Of a stretch of DNA of 64,000 bases, positions 19,901-28,887 are shown one piece after another; the first letter of the stretch is position 1, and each line of letters begins with the position of its first letter. The position numbers and the translations under genes are program-made. This DNA comes from Limnohabitans sp. T6-20. Lineage in GTDB: Bacteria > Pseudomonadota > Gammaproteobacteria > Burkholderiales > Burkholderiaceae_C. Below the pieces are notes generated by a model. That model was given only the letters and a program-made list of their open reading frames with translations. It had not been told where the DNA came from and did not search any database. The DNA lies in contig NZ_NERW01000003.1 of the NCBI RefSeq assembly GCF_003063505.1, positions 558,001 to 622,000 on the forward strand, written 5' to 3'.

Positions 19901-19926
19901 AAGCCCGCCTTGTGCGGGCTTTTTTC
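19901..19926 (+). terminator. Intrinsic terminator of gltA
   Basis: AAGCCCGC / GCGGGCTT stem with a 4-5 nt loop followed by TTTTT, 21 bp after the gltA stop. It closes the sdhCDAB–sdhE–gltA transcription block. Confidence 0.88.
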
Positions 19927-19933
19927 TTGGTCC

Positions 19934-20116
19934 TGCGGGAGCGAGCCCCTGCTCGCGAATGCCTGCTCTGCGCCAATGCCCCCATTCGGCCGCAGGGGCA
20001 GCCTCCCACAGACATCACGCGAATGCAGGTATGCCCCTTGTGGGAGCGAGCCCCTGCTCGCGAATGCCTGCTCTGCGCCACCGTCCCCATTCGGCCGCAG
20101 GGGCAGCCTCCCACAA
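19934..20116. repeat. Tandem duplication of a REP-like hairpin pair (two copies)
   Basis: The 344-bp gltA–leuC gap holds two near-identical units about 105 bp apart: 19936-20010 and 20039-20115. Each has a forward arm with GGGAG, stem GCGAGC/GCTCGC and loop CCCT, then an inner segment (CCTGCTCTGCGCCA), then an inverted arm ending in CTCCCACA. On the minus strand the second arm is GGCTGC/GCGGCC with one G·U wobble around CCCT. No gene was found in this gap; the start of leuC lies just beyond. Confidence 0.7.
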
Positions 20117-20223
20117 ACAACCCCATGCCGTCCTGCCAATGTACCTGTGAGATCAATCCACATTCAGACTCTGGACAGCCATCTCTCCGCATAAAATGGC
20201 AGGCTGCACAGCAAGGAAGCTCC

Positions 20224-21645
20224 ATGGCACGCACGCTTTACGACAAGATCTGGGACGAACACGTCGTCCACACCGAAGAAGACGGCACCTCCGTCTTGTA
20301 CATCGACCGACACCTGGTGCACGAAGTCACCAGCCCGCAAGCCTTTGAGGGCCTGCGCCAAGCGGGCCGCAAAGTCTGGCGTGTCAGCTCCATTGTGGCC
20401 ACCGCTGACCACAACACCCCCACCACCGGCTGGGAGCTGGGCTACGACGGCATCACCGACCCGATCAGCAAAGAACAAATCACCACGCTCGACGCCAACA
20501 TGAAGGAATCCGGCTCGGCCGCATTCTTCCCTTTCCTGTCCAAGCGCCAGGGCATCGTGCACGTGATTGGCCCTGAAAACGGCGCCACCCTGCCCGGCAT
20601 GACCGTGGTCTGCGGCGACTCGCACACCTCCACACATGGCGCGTTTGGCGCACTGGCCCACGGCATCGGCACCTCCGAAGTCGAGCACGTCATGGCCACA
20701 CAAACCCTCTTGGCCAAAAAAGCCAAGAACATGCTCATCAAGGTCGAAGGCACGCTGGCCAAAGGCCTCACGGGCAAAGACATTGTGTTGGCCATCATCG
20801 GCAAGATCGGTACCGCTGGCGGCACCGGCTACACCATCGAATTTGCAGGCTCGGCCATCCGCAGCCTCTCCATGGAAGGCCGCATGACGGTCTGCAACAT
20901 GGCCATCGAAGGCGGCGCGCGCGCAGGCTTGGTGGCGGTGGACGACAAGACCATCGAGTACGTCAAAGGCCGCTTGCTCTCGCCCACGGGCGTGGAGTGG
21001 GACCACGCTGTTGCTTATTGGAAAACTTTGCAGTCCGACCCCGGTGCGCACTTTGACGCCGTGGTTGAGCTGGACGCCAGCACCATCGTGCCGCAAGTTA
21101 CCTGGGGCACCTCACCAGAAATGGTGCTGGGCATCGACGGTCACACGCCCGACCCGGACAAAGAAAAAGATGACGTCAAGCGCGACGCCATTGAACGCGC
21201 ACTGACTTACATGGGCCTGCAGCCCGGCAAGGCGCTGTCCGACATCACCATCGACAAAGTGTTCATCGGCTCGTGCACCAACAGCCGCATCGAAGACATG
21301 CGCGAAGCCGCTGCCGTCGTCAAAAAGCTCGGCCAAAAAGTCGCCAAGAACGTCAAGCTGGCCATGGTTGTCCCGGGCTCTGGCTTGGTCAAAGAGCAAG
21401 CCGAACAAGAAGGCCTGCACGAGATTTTCAAGGCCGCTGGCTTTGAGTGGCGTGAACCCGGCTGCTCCATGTGTCTGGCCATGAACGCCGACCGCCTGGA
21501 ACCCGGTGAACGCTGCGCATCGACGTCCAACCGCAACTTCGAAGGTCGTCAGGGCGCGGGTGGCCGCACCCACTTGGTCAGCCCAGCGATGGCCGCAGCT
21601 GCTGCCGTGCATGGCCACTTTGTCGACATCCGCAAATTCGCCTAA
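20224..21645 (+). CDS. leuC: 3-isopropylmalate dehydratase large subunit
   Basis: 473 aa from ATG 20224 ([21 protein letters not shown]); the longer frame upstream runs through the gltA terminator and repeats and is rejected. With LeuD it isomerises 2- to 3-isopropylmalate in leucine synthesis. [4Fe-4S] ligand Cys are in GSCTNSR and [20 protein letters not shown] is the aconitase signature. First gene of leuCDB. Confidence 0.96.
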   Translation: MARTLYDKIWDEHVVHTEEDGTSVLYIDRHLVHEVTSPQAFEGLRQAGRKVWRVSSIVATADHNTPTTGWELGYDGITDPISKEQITTLDANMKESGSAAFFPFLSKRQGIVHVIGPENGATLPGMTVVCGDSHTSTHGAFGALAHGIGTSEVEHVMATQTLLAKKAKNMLIKVEGTLAKGLTGKDIVLAIIGKIGTAGGTGYTIEFAGSAIRSLSMEGRMTVCNMAIEGGARAGLVAVDDKTIEYVKGRLLSPTGVEWDHAVAYWKTLQSDPGAHFDAVVELDASTIVPQVTWGTSPEMVLGIDGHTPDPDKEKDDVKRDAIERALTYMGLQPGKALSDITIDKVFIGSCTNSRIEDMREAAAVVKKLGQKVAKNVKLAMVVPGSGLVKEQAEQEGLHEIFKAAGFEWREPGCSMCLAMNADRLEPGERCASTSNRNFEGRQGAGGRTHLVSPAMAAAAAVHGHFVDIRKFA

Positions 21646-21665
21646 AGCGTTCGAGGAATCACACC

Positions 21666-22322
21666 ATGCAGAAATTCACCCTCCTCAAAGGCCTGGTGGC
21701 CCCGATGGACCGCGCCAACGTGGACACCGACGCCATCATCCCCAAACAGTTTTTGAAGTCCATCCGCAAAACCGGCTTTGGCCCCAATCTGTTCGACGAA
21801 TGGCGTTACCTGGACGTGGGCTTCCCCGGCCAAGACCCGGCCAGCCGCAAGCCCAACCCAGACTTCGTGCTGAACCAACCGCGCTACCAAGGTGCCAGCG
21901 TCTTGCTGGCCCGCAAGAACTTCGGTTGTGGCTCCTCGCGTGAACACGCCCCTTGGGCCATTGATCAATACGGTTTTCGCTGCGTGATCGCGCCCAGTTT
22001 TGCCGACATCTTCTTCAACAACTGCTTCAAAAACGGCCTGTTGCCCATCGTGCTGCCCGAAGCCGTGGTCGCTCAGCTGTTCGATGAAGTCGCCGCCTTT
22101 CCTGGCTACGAGCTCACCGTCGACCTGGAACGCCAGGTGATCGTCAAGCCCCAAGGCGAAGAAATCCCGTTTGAGGTGCAAGCCTTCCGCAAGTACTGCC
22201 TGCTCAACGGTCTGGACGACATCGGTCTGACCTTGCGCCACGCCGACAAGATCAAGGCCTTTGAAGCCGAGCGACTGACCACCAAGCCCTGGTTGGCACA
22301 CACCGCCGTCAACGCCAACTGA
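21666..22322 (+). CDS. leuD: 3-isopropylmalate dehydratase small subunit
   Basis: 218 aa. Swivel-domain partner of LeuC. Shows [16 protein letters not shown] near the start, then [14 protein letters not shown] and [14 protein letters not shown], the substrate-binding signature. It lies 20 bp after leuC. The leuD–leuB gap carries a REP-like pair. Confidence 0.96.
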   Translation: MQKFTLLKGLVAPMDRANVDTDAIIPKQFLKSIRKTGFGPNLFDEWRYLDVGFPGQDPASRKPNPDFVLNQPRYQGASVLLARKNFGCGSSREHAPWAIDQYGFRCVIAPSFADIFFNNCFKNGLLPIVLPEAVVAQLFDEVAAFPGYELTVDLERQVIVKPQGEEIPFEVQAFRKYCLLNGLDDIGLTLRHADKIKAFEAERLTTKPWLAHTAVNAN

Positions 22323-22335
22323 TTCCAGCACCCTT

Positions 22336-22400
22336 TGTGGGAGGCTGCCCCTGCAGCCGAATGCACGCACATATTTCGGCCGCAGGGGCGGCCTCCCACA
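22336..22400. repeat. REP-like paired hairpins, leuD–leuB gap
   Basis: The forward arm (22336-22363) has TGTGGGAG and stem GGCTGC/GCAGCC around CCCT. The inverted arm (22373-22400) is a perfect GGCCGC/GCGGCC on the minus strand, also with loop CCCT. It sits inside the leu operon, so it must be read through or tune leuB output. Confidence 0.7.
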
Positions 22401-22416
22401 TTCAGACCCGACAAAA

Positions 22417-23502
22417 ATGAAAATCGCAGTCCTCCCCGGTGATGGCATCGGCACCGAAATCGTCGCCGAAGCCGTCAAAGTCTTGAACGTTCTCGACTTG
22501 AAGTTCGAGATGGAAACCGCTCTGGTCGGCGGCGCGGCTTACGACGCGTTTGGCCACCCCCTGCCCGAAGCCACGCTCAAGCTGGCCATGCAGTCAGACG
22601 CCGTGCTGTTTGGCGCGGTGGGTGACTGGAAATACGACAAGCTCGACCGCCCCCTGCGCCCCGAGCAAGCCATTTTGGGCCTGCGCAAGCACATGGGCCT
22701 GTTCGCCAACTTCCGTCCCGCCATCTGCTACGAGCAGCTGGTGGGCGCGTCCAGCCTCAAGCCCGAGCTGATTTCGGGTCTGGACATTTTGATCATCCGC
22801 GAGCTCACGGGCGACATTTACTTCGGCCAGCCACGCGGTCGCCGCATCGCGACCGACGGCCACTTCCCCGGCGCCGAAGAAGCCTTTGACACCATGCGCT
22901 ACTCCAAGCCCGAGATCGAGCGCATCGCCCATGTGGCCTTCCAGGCCGCACGCAAACGCAAGGCTGCAGGCAAAGAAGGCCGTGTGACCAGCGTGGACAA
23001 AGCCAACGTGCTGGAAACCTTCCAGTTCTGGAAAGACGTGGTCACCGAAGTCGGCAAAGAGTACCCCGATATCGCGCTGGACCACATGTACGTGGACAAC
23101 GCCGCCATGCAACTGGTCAAGGAGCCCAAGCGTTTTGACGTGGTGGTCACCGGCAATATGTTCGGCGACATCCTGTCCGACGAAGCCTCCATGCTCACGG
23201 GCTCGATCGGCATGCTGCCCTCGGCCAGCCTGAACACCCAAAACCAGGGCCTGTACGAGCCCAGCCACGGCAGCGCCCCCGACATCGCGGGCAAAGGCAT
23301 CGCCAACCCGCTGGCCACCATCCTGAGCGCGGCCATGATGCTGCGCTTCAGCCTGAACCAGGACGCCGCCGCCCAGCGCATCGAAGCCGCAGTGCAAAAG
23401 GTGCTGGCTCAAGGTCTGCGCACCGGCGACATCTGGAGCGAAGGCACCACCAAAGTCAGCACCCGCGAAATGGGTGATGCGGTGGTCAAAGCCCTCGGCT
23501 GA
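22417..23502 (+). CDS. leuB: 3-isopropylmalate dehydrogenase
   Basis: 361 aa. Oxidative decarboxylation of 3-isopropylmalate to 2-oxoisocaproate with NAD. Shows [12 protein letters not shown] at the N-terminus, [14 protein letters not shown] (substrate Arg), VDNAAMQLV and the NAD site [15 protein letters not shown]. It ends at 23502, where the conserved amino-acid cluster is interrupted by the restriction island. Confidence 0.96.
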   Translation: MKIAVLPGDGIGTEIVAEAVKVLNVLDLKFEMETALVGGAAYDAFGHPLPEATLKLAMQSDAVLFGAVGDWKYDKLDRPLRPEQAILGLRKHMGLFANFRPAICYEQLVGASSLKPELISGLDILIIRELTGDIYFGQPRGRRIATDGHFPGAEEAFDTMRYSKPEIERIAHVAFQAARKRKAAGKEGRVTSVDKANVLETFQFWKDVVTEVGKEYPDIALDHMYVDNAAMQLVKEPKRFDVVVTGNMFGDILSDEASMLTGSIGMLPSASLNTQNQGLYEPSHGSAPDIAGKGIANPLATILSAAMMLRFSLNQDAAAQRIEAAVQKVLAQGLRTGDIWSEGTTKVSTREMGDAVVKALG

Positions 23503-23517
23503 GCTTGAAAAAGTCCA

Positions 23518-23550
23518 ACCGGCTGGAAACAGCCGGTCATTAATGCATTA
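23518..23550. other. Hairpin and palindrome at the left edge of the island
   Basis: ACCGGCTG/CAGCCGGT with a GAAA tetraloop (23518-23537), then the perfect palindrome TAATGCATTA (23541-23550). There is no U-tract. It may end the leuB transcript or act as an operator for hsdR. Confidence 0.4.
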
Positions 23551-23584
23551 GCATTCATGACTTTCAAATGATGGAACTTCATGC

Positions 23585-26023
23585 ATGGATAAACGTCAGT
23601 TCAGCGAACGCGATATCTGCACAAAGTTCATCACGCCTGCTATTCAACAAGCTGGTTGGCAGCAGCATCAATTCCGCGAAGAAGTCAGCCTCACTGCAGG
23701 CCGAGTCATGGTGCGCGGTAAATTGGCTTCGCGCATCAAAAATCCGGATGCCAAGGGAGGCCCCAAACGCGCCGATTTTGTTCTGTACGGAAGGCCCAAT
23801 GTACCCATTGCCATCGTCGAGGCAAAGCAGGCCAAGTTTTCTGTTGGACACGGCATGCAGCAGGCTCTGGCTTATGCAGAAATGCTGGATGCACCTTTTG
23901 CGATCAGCAGCAATGGCGAAGGTTTCCTGATCCACGATCGCACGGGCATCACTCAACCCGCTGAACGCGAGCTCCAACTCAGCGAGTTCCCTACCCTGAA
24001 TGAACTTTGGCCGCTGTACCAACAGTGGAAAGGTTTGACCAGTCCCGCATCCGTCAAACTCATCGAACAGCCTTTTTATACCGACGGCAGCGGTCGAGCG
24101 CCCCACTATTACCAGTCTGTAGCCATCAACCGTGCCATCGAAGCCATTGCACTGGGCCAACAGCGAGTGTTGTTGGTCATGGCCACAGGTACTGGCAAAA
24201 CCTACACCGCCTTTCAGATCATCTGGCGCTTGTGGAAAGCCAAAGCCAAAAAGCGAATCCTGTTCTTGGCCGACCGCAATATTCTTGTTGACCAAACCAT
24301 GCAACAAGACTTCGCCCCCTTTGGTGAAGTCATGCACAAGGTCACCAACCGCGAGATTAAGAAAAACTACGAAATCTACCTTGCCCTTTATCAGGCGGTG
24401 ACTGGCAAGGAAGAGTGGAAACAGATTTACAAACAATTTCCTTCAGACTTTTTCGATTTGATCGTTGTCGATGAGTGCCACAGAGGCAGCGCTGCTGAAG
24501 ATTCAGCTTGGCGTGAGGTGCTTGAATACTTCAGCAGTGCCACCCATCTGGGCCTGACCGCCACACCCAAAGAAACCAAAGAGGTCAGCAACACCCACTA
24601 CTTTGGCGATCCTGTTTACACCTATTCCCTCAAGCAAGGCATTGAAGACGGTTTTCTGGCCCCCTACAAGGTCATCCGCATCGCAACCGATGTCGACGCG
24701 GTCGGTTACACGCCAGAAAAGGGCAAGGTCGACAAACACGGGCAAGAGGTAGCTCAACGCCAATACAACACCAAGGATTTTGACCGCACGCTTGTACTGG
24801 AAAAGCGCACCAAGCTGGTGGCCAACAAGGTTTGGGAGTACCTTAAAGCTACCGACCCGATGGCCAAAACCATTGTGTTCTGTGATGACCAGGACCACGC
24901 CGAACGGATGCGGCAAGAACTTGTGAAACTTATCCCAGCCGCCGCCAGCAACCGCCGCTACGTGATGCGCATCACGGGCGACGACACCGAAGGCAAAGCC
25001 CAGCTTTCTTACTTCATAGACAACGACGAGCCTTACCCCGTCATTGCGACCACCTCCAAGCTCCTGACCACCGGGGTTGATGCCAAGACCTGCAAACTCA
25101 TTGTCTTGGATCAGAACATCAACTCGATGACCGAGTTCAAACAGATCATTGGACGTGGTACTCGCCTGCGGGAGGATTACCAGAAGCTCTACTTCACCAT
25201 CATGGATTTCAAAGGTGCTACGCGCTTGTTCGCTGACCCAGATTTCGATGGCGAGCCGGTGGTGATTTACGAACCCAAACCCGATGAACCCGTTGTACCG
25301 CCCGAAATTGAGCCACCAGAAGGAACCCATCCGCCCGGTGTGGCCGAACCCGATCCTCCGCCGTATGGCCCCGGCCAAGAGGGTGAGACTTCAGGCGAAG
25401 GTGGTGGAGGCAGTGGTGAAAGCCGAATCAAGTACGTGCTTGATGATGTGGATGTGCGCGTGGCCGTTGAGCGATCGCAATACCTCGACGCAGATGGCAA
25501 GCTCATCACAGAAGACTACCGGGTTTTACTGAAAGACGACATCAAAAAGGCGTTGCAAACCGAGTTCGGATCCATGACCGATTTCCTGCGTCGATGGAAC
25601 AGCACGGAGCGAAAGCAAGCCGTTTTGGAAGAACTGGCCGAACAAGGGGTACCGTTGGCAACACTTCAACAGGCCGTGGCGAACGGCAGCGAGTTGGATG
25701 TATTTGACCTGGTTGCCCATGTTGCCTTTGACCAAAAACCACTCACCCGCCGTGAGCGTGCCAACAACGTCAAAAAACGCGATGTGTTTGGCAAATATGG
25801 CGATCAGGCTCGCGCTGTACTCGAAGCTTTGCTCGACAAATTTGCCGACCACGGTGTGCAGGACATTGAAGACGCCAAAGTATTGGAATTGCCTCCCTTT
25901 GACCAATTCGGCAGCAAAACCCAAATACGGCGCGGTATTTTTGGCGGCGTTGATCAATACACTCAAGCTGTTCACGAGCTCGAACAAGCGCTTTACGACA
26001 CCAACGATCAGAAGCAGGCCTGA
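23585..26023 (+). CDS. hsdR: Type I restriction enzyme R subunit (EcoEI-like)
   Basis: 812 aa. Nuclease and DNA translocase of a type I restriction-modification complex. The N-terminal PD-(D/E)xK domain shows Asp64 (RADFVLY) and Glu79-Ala-Lys81. SF2 helicase motifs follow: MATGTGKT at 199-206, DECH at 296-299, TATP at 325-328 and GRGTRLRED near 517. A Pro/Gly/Glu-rich linker (about 565-620) precedes the C-terminal EcoEI_R_C-type domain. It translocates unmethylated DNA and cuts far from the site. The start is ATG 23585; the ribosome-binding site is weak. Intact. Confidence 0.93.
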   Translation: MDKRQFSERDICTKFITPAIQQAGWQQHQFREEVSLTAGRVMVRGKLASRIKNPDAKGGPKRADFVLYGRPNVPIAIVEAKQAKFSVGHGMQQALAYAEMLDAPFAISSNGEGFLIHDRTGITQPAERELQLSEFPTLNELWPLYQQWKGLTSPASVKLIEQPFYTDGSGRAPHYYQSVAINRAIEAIALGQQRVLLVMATGTGKTYTAFQIIWRLWKAKAKKRILFLADRNILVDQTMQQDFAPFGEVMHKVTNREIKKNYEIYLALYQAVTGKEEWKQIYKQFPSDFFDLIVVDECHRGSAAEDSAWREVLEYFSSATHLGLTATPKETKEVSNTHYFGDPVYTYSLKQGIEDGFLAPYKVIRIATDVDAVGYTPEKGKVDKHGQEVAQRQYNTKDFDRTLVLEKRTKLVANKVWEYLKATDPMAKTIVFCDDQDHAERMRQELVKLIPAAASNRRYVMRITGDDTEGKAQLSYFIDNDEPYPVIATTSKLLTTGVDAKTCKLIVLDQNINSMTEFKQIIGRGTRLREDYQKLYFTIMDFKGATRLFADPDFDGEPVVIYEPKPDEPVVPPEIEPPEGTHPPGVAEPDPPPYGPGQEGETSGEGGGGSGESRIKYVLDDVDVRVAVERSQYLDADGKLITEDYRVLLKDDIKKALQTEFGSMTDFLRRWNSTERKQAVLEELAEQGVPLATLQQAVANGSELDVFDLVAHVAFDQKPLTRRERANNVKKRDVFGKYGDQARAVLEALLDKFADHGVQDIEDAKVLELPPFDQFGSKTQIRRGIFGGVDQYTQAVHELEQALYDTNDQKQA

Positions 26024-26060
26024 GCATATTGCGCAGGCCAAACAATAAGAACAGAACCCC

Positions 26061-27848
26061 ATGAATCTCAGCAGCACCATCAAGTCCATTCAGGACATCA
26101 TGCGCAAGGACGACGGTGTTGACGGCGACGCACAGCGCCTCGGTCAGCTCACCTGGATGCTTTTCCTCAAAGTGTTTGACCAGCGCGAAGAAGAATGGGA
26201 AGACGACAACGCCAAATACAAATCGCCCTTGCCCGAGCGCTACCGCTGGCGCAACTGGGCCGCACATGTGGCTGGCGCAGATGGGAAGAAAGCCCCGCAA
26301 AAGACCCCGACCGAAATCGTTGGCTTCATCAACAACGAACTGTTTCCCGCACTGAAAGAGCAGATTGATGCGAGCAAAAGCCCGCAGCACAAGGTCATCA
26401 AACAAGTCTTTGAAGACGCCAACAACTACATGAAGTCTGGCCCCCAGGTGCTGGCCGTGATTGAAAAGCTAGAAGAGACCATCAACTTCCACGACTTCAA
26501 AACCCGCGCCAGTTTGGGTGATGTGTACGAACAAATGCTCAACGACCTGCGTGGCGCAGGCAATGCAGGTGAGTTTTACACCCCGCGTGCCATCACCGCG
26601 TTCATGGCCGATCGCGTCAATCCGCGCTTGGATAAGCGCGAAACCGTCATGGACCCAGCCTGCGGCACGGGCGGCTTTTTAACCGCTGCCATCGACCATT
26701 TCCGCAACCAGCTCAGCACCAAATCCAGCGCCGAAGACAAACGCGCTATTGAAGAACTGATCTTCGGCATTGAAAAAAAGCAGCTGCCTCACCTGCTGTG
26801 CACCACCAACATGCTGCTGCACGGCATTGACGTGCCCAGTCAGATCGAGCACCGCAACACGCTAGGCATCGGTTGGAACGAGTGGAGTGCCAACAACAAG
26901 ATGGACTGCGTCATCACCAACCCACCCTTTGGCGGCTATGAAGACGACGGCGTAGGAAGCGACTACCCTGCAGACCTGCGCACCCGCGAAACCGCCGACA
27001 TGTTCATGGCGCTCATCATCAAAAAGCTCCTCAAAGAAAATGGCCGCGCCTCTGTGGTGCTGCCCGATGGCTTTCTCTTTGGCGATGGCATCAAGGGCTC
27101 CCTGAAAAAGCTGATGTTGCGCGACTGCAAACTGCACACCATCATCCGTCTGCCCAAAGGTGTGTTTGCGCCTTACACCTCCATCAAAACCAACCTGTTG
27201 TTCTTTACCAAGGGCACCACGGTGGACGATGGCACCGAACGATTCCATACCGACACCATTTGGTTTTACGAGCACCCTTACCCAACTGGCTACAAAAGCT
27301 ATTCCAAAACCAAGCCGATCCGGTTAGAGGAATTCAAGCCCGAACAAGAGTGGTGGGGCAATGAGGCCAACGACTTTGCCGACCGCGTGGAAAACGAATT
27401 CGCCTGGAAGGTCGACTTCAAAACCAAACGCGAACAGGCCGAAGCCGCCGCGCAACCCCATTGGCAACGCGCCGAAGACCTGAACAACAAGGCTGCAGCT
27501 CTGGAGGGCCAAGCCACCGACCTGCGCAAGAGCTTGGTGGGCACCACCGACACCGCCCATCGCGAAAAGATTGACGCCGAAATCACCGAGCTGCGAGCCG
27601 CGGCAGAACCACTGCGCCTGCAGGCGCGCGACGCGCAGGCTGCGGGGGACCGACTCTATTGGCCGATCTACAACCTCGACATCAAAAACCCCAACGCGGC
27701 CGAGGAAGAAATCCACGACCCCGACGTGCTGCTCGACAAGTTCAAACAGCTGCTAGGCGAAATTGAAGAAACCGAGAACCAACTCAAAGGCGAGCTGGCT
27801 GCCGCCTTGGCCCACCACTTCAGCAGTCCTGAGGTCAACGATGCCTGA
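26061..27848 (+). CDS. hsdM: Type I restriction-modification DNA methyltransferase subunit
   Basis: 595 aa. N6-adenine methylase: N-terminal HsdM_N helical domain (1-150), then the SAM site DPACGTGGF at 198-206 and the catalytic NPPF at 287-290. A coiled-coil-like C-terminal stretch (about 440-595) probably contacts HsdS. It starts 37 bp after hsdR and overlaps the DUF1016 gene by 8 bp. Methylates the target site named by HsdS to protect host DNA. Confidence 0.95.
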   Translation: MNLSSTIKSIQDIMRKDDGVDGDAQRLGQLTWMLFLKVFDQREEEWEDDNAKYKSPLPERYRWRNWAAHVAGADGKKAPQKTPTEIVGFINNELFPALKEQIDASKSPQHKVIKQVFEDANNYMKSGPQVLAVIEKLEETINFHDFKTRASLGDVYEQMLNDLRGAGNAGEFYTPRAITAFMADRVNPRLDKRETVMDPACGTGGFLTAAIDHFRNQLSTKSSAEDKRAIEELIFGIEKKQLPHLLCTTNMLLHGIDVPSQIEHRNTLGIGWNEWSANNKMDCVITNPPFGGYEDDGVGSDYPADLRTRETADMFMALIIKKLLKENGRASVVLPDGFLFGDGIKGSLKKLMLRDCKLHTIIRLPKGVFAPYTSIKTNLLFFTKGTTVDDGTERFHTDTIWFYEHPYPTGYKSYSKTKPIRLEEFKPEQEWWGNEANDFADRVENEFAWKVDFKTKREQAEAAAQPHWQRAEDLNNKAAALEGQATDLRKSLVGTTDTAHREKIDAEITELRAAAEPLRLQARDAQAAGDRLYWPIYNLDIKNPNAAEEEIHDPDVLLDKFKQLLGEIEETENQLKGELAAALAHHFSSPEVNDA

Positions 27849-28887
27849 CATCGTTCCCCTGCCCCCAGGTTACGCCGACTGGCTGACCAGTCTCAAAAGC
27901 CGCATCCACCAAGCCCAACAACGCGCCGCACTGGCGGTTAACCGCGAGCTGGTGCTGCTGTATTGGCAAATTGGCCAAGACATCCTGACACGTCAGGCCC
28001 AACAGGGCTGGGGGGCCAAAGTCATCGATCGGTTGGCGCAAGACCTGCGTGCCGCATTTCCAGACATGAAGGGGTTTTCACCCCGCAACCTCAAATACAT
28101 GCGGGCCTTTGCCCAAGCCTGGCCAGATGCCGACTTTGTGCAAGGGGTGCTTGCACAATTGCCTTGGTACCACCATCTGGCACTGCTGGACAAACTGCCC
28201 AGCCCCGAAGCGCGCCGTTGGTACGCAGCCAAGGCCATTGAACACAACTGGTCGCGCAATGTGCTGGTCATGCAGATCGAAACCCAGCTGCAAGAACGCA
28301 GCGGCACGGCGGTGACGAACTTTGAGGCCCAACTGCCCAAGCTCGATTCCGACCTGGCACGAGAATCCCTGAAAGACCCCTACCGATTTGACTTTTTGGG
28401 TCTGAGCGCAGAAGCCCAAGAGCGCGAAATTGAACACGCCCTGGTCAAACACCTCACCGAGTTCTTGCTGGAGCTGGGCGCGGGCTTTGCCTTTGTTGGT
28501 CGGCAGGTGCTGCTCAATGTGGGAGGCGACGAGTTTTTTATTGACCTGTTGTTCTACCACCTCAAGTTGCGCTGCTATGTGGTCATTGAACTCAAGGGCG
28601 GCAAGTTCAAACCCGAACACCTGGGGCAACTGAGCTTTTACCTGACCGCCGTGGACACACAAATTAAAACCGAGCACGACAAACCCACCATTGGCTTGCT
28701 GCTGTGCAAAAGCAAAAATAAAGTGGTGGCCGAATACGCCCTGCGCGACAGTGCCCAACCCATGGGTGTGGCGGAGTACCAATTGATTGAATCTTTGCCG
28801 ACCGAGCTGCAAACCAGCCTGCCCAGCATCGAACAAATCGAGCAGGCACTGGCCGGGGATGAAACTACTGAAGAGGACCCAGCCTGA
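27841..28887 (+). CDS. DUF1016 / YhcG-type PDDEXK nuclease-domain protein
   Basis: 348 aa from ATG 27841, inside the end of hsdM. N-terminal winged-helix-like region: LLYWQIGQDILTRQAQQGWG and FSPRNLKYMRAFAQAWP are DUF1016 signatures. The C-terminal nuclease-like domain carries FFIDLLFYHLKLRCYVVIELKGGKF, with Asp and Glu-Leu-Lys in PD-(D/E)xK arrangement. DUF1016 genes are often found in type I restriction loci and some are linked to anti-phage activity; the molecular role is not settled. Its place between hsdM and hsdS, with overlaps on both sides, argues that it works with the complex. Confidence 0.85.
   Translation: MPDIVPLPPGYADWLTSLKSRIHQAQQRAALAVNRELVLLYWQIGQDILTRQAQQGWGAKVIDRLAQDLRAAFPDMKGFSPRNLKYMRAFAQAWPDADFVQGVLAQLPWYHHLALLDKLPSPEARRWYAAKAIEHNWSRNVLVMQIETQLQERSGTAVTNFEAQLPKLDSDLARESLKDPYRFDFLGLSAEAQEREIEHALVKHLTEFLLELGAGFAFVGRQVLLNVGGDEFFIDLLFYHLKLRCYVVIELKGGKFKPEHLGQLSFYLTAVDTQIKTEHDKPTIGLLLCKSKNKVVAEYALRDSAQPMGVAEYQLIESLPTELQTSLPSIEQIEQALAGDETTEEDPA

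Noticed and set aside
19934..20116. Possible CRISPR array
   Set aside because: Only two units, each made of inverted hairpins with shared inner sequence rather than unique spacers, and no cas genes.
19912..20223. Extension of leuC by 104 residues
   Set aside because: Runs through the gltA terminator and the repeat pairs; LeuC homology begins at 20224.
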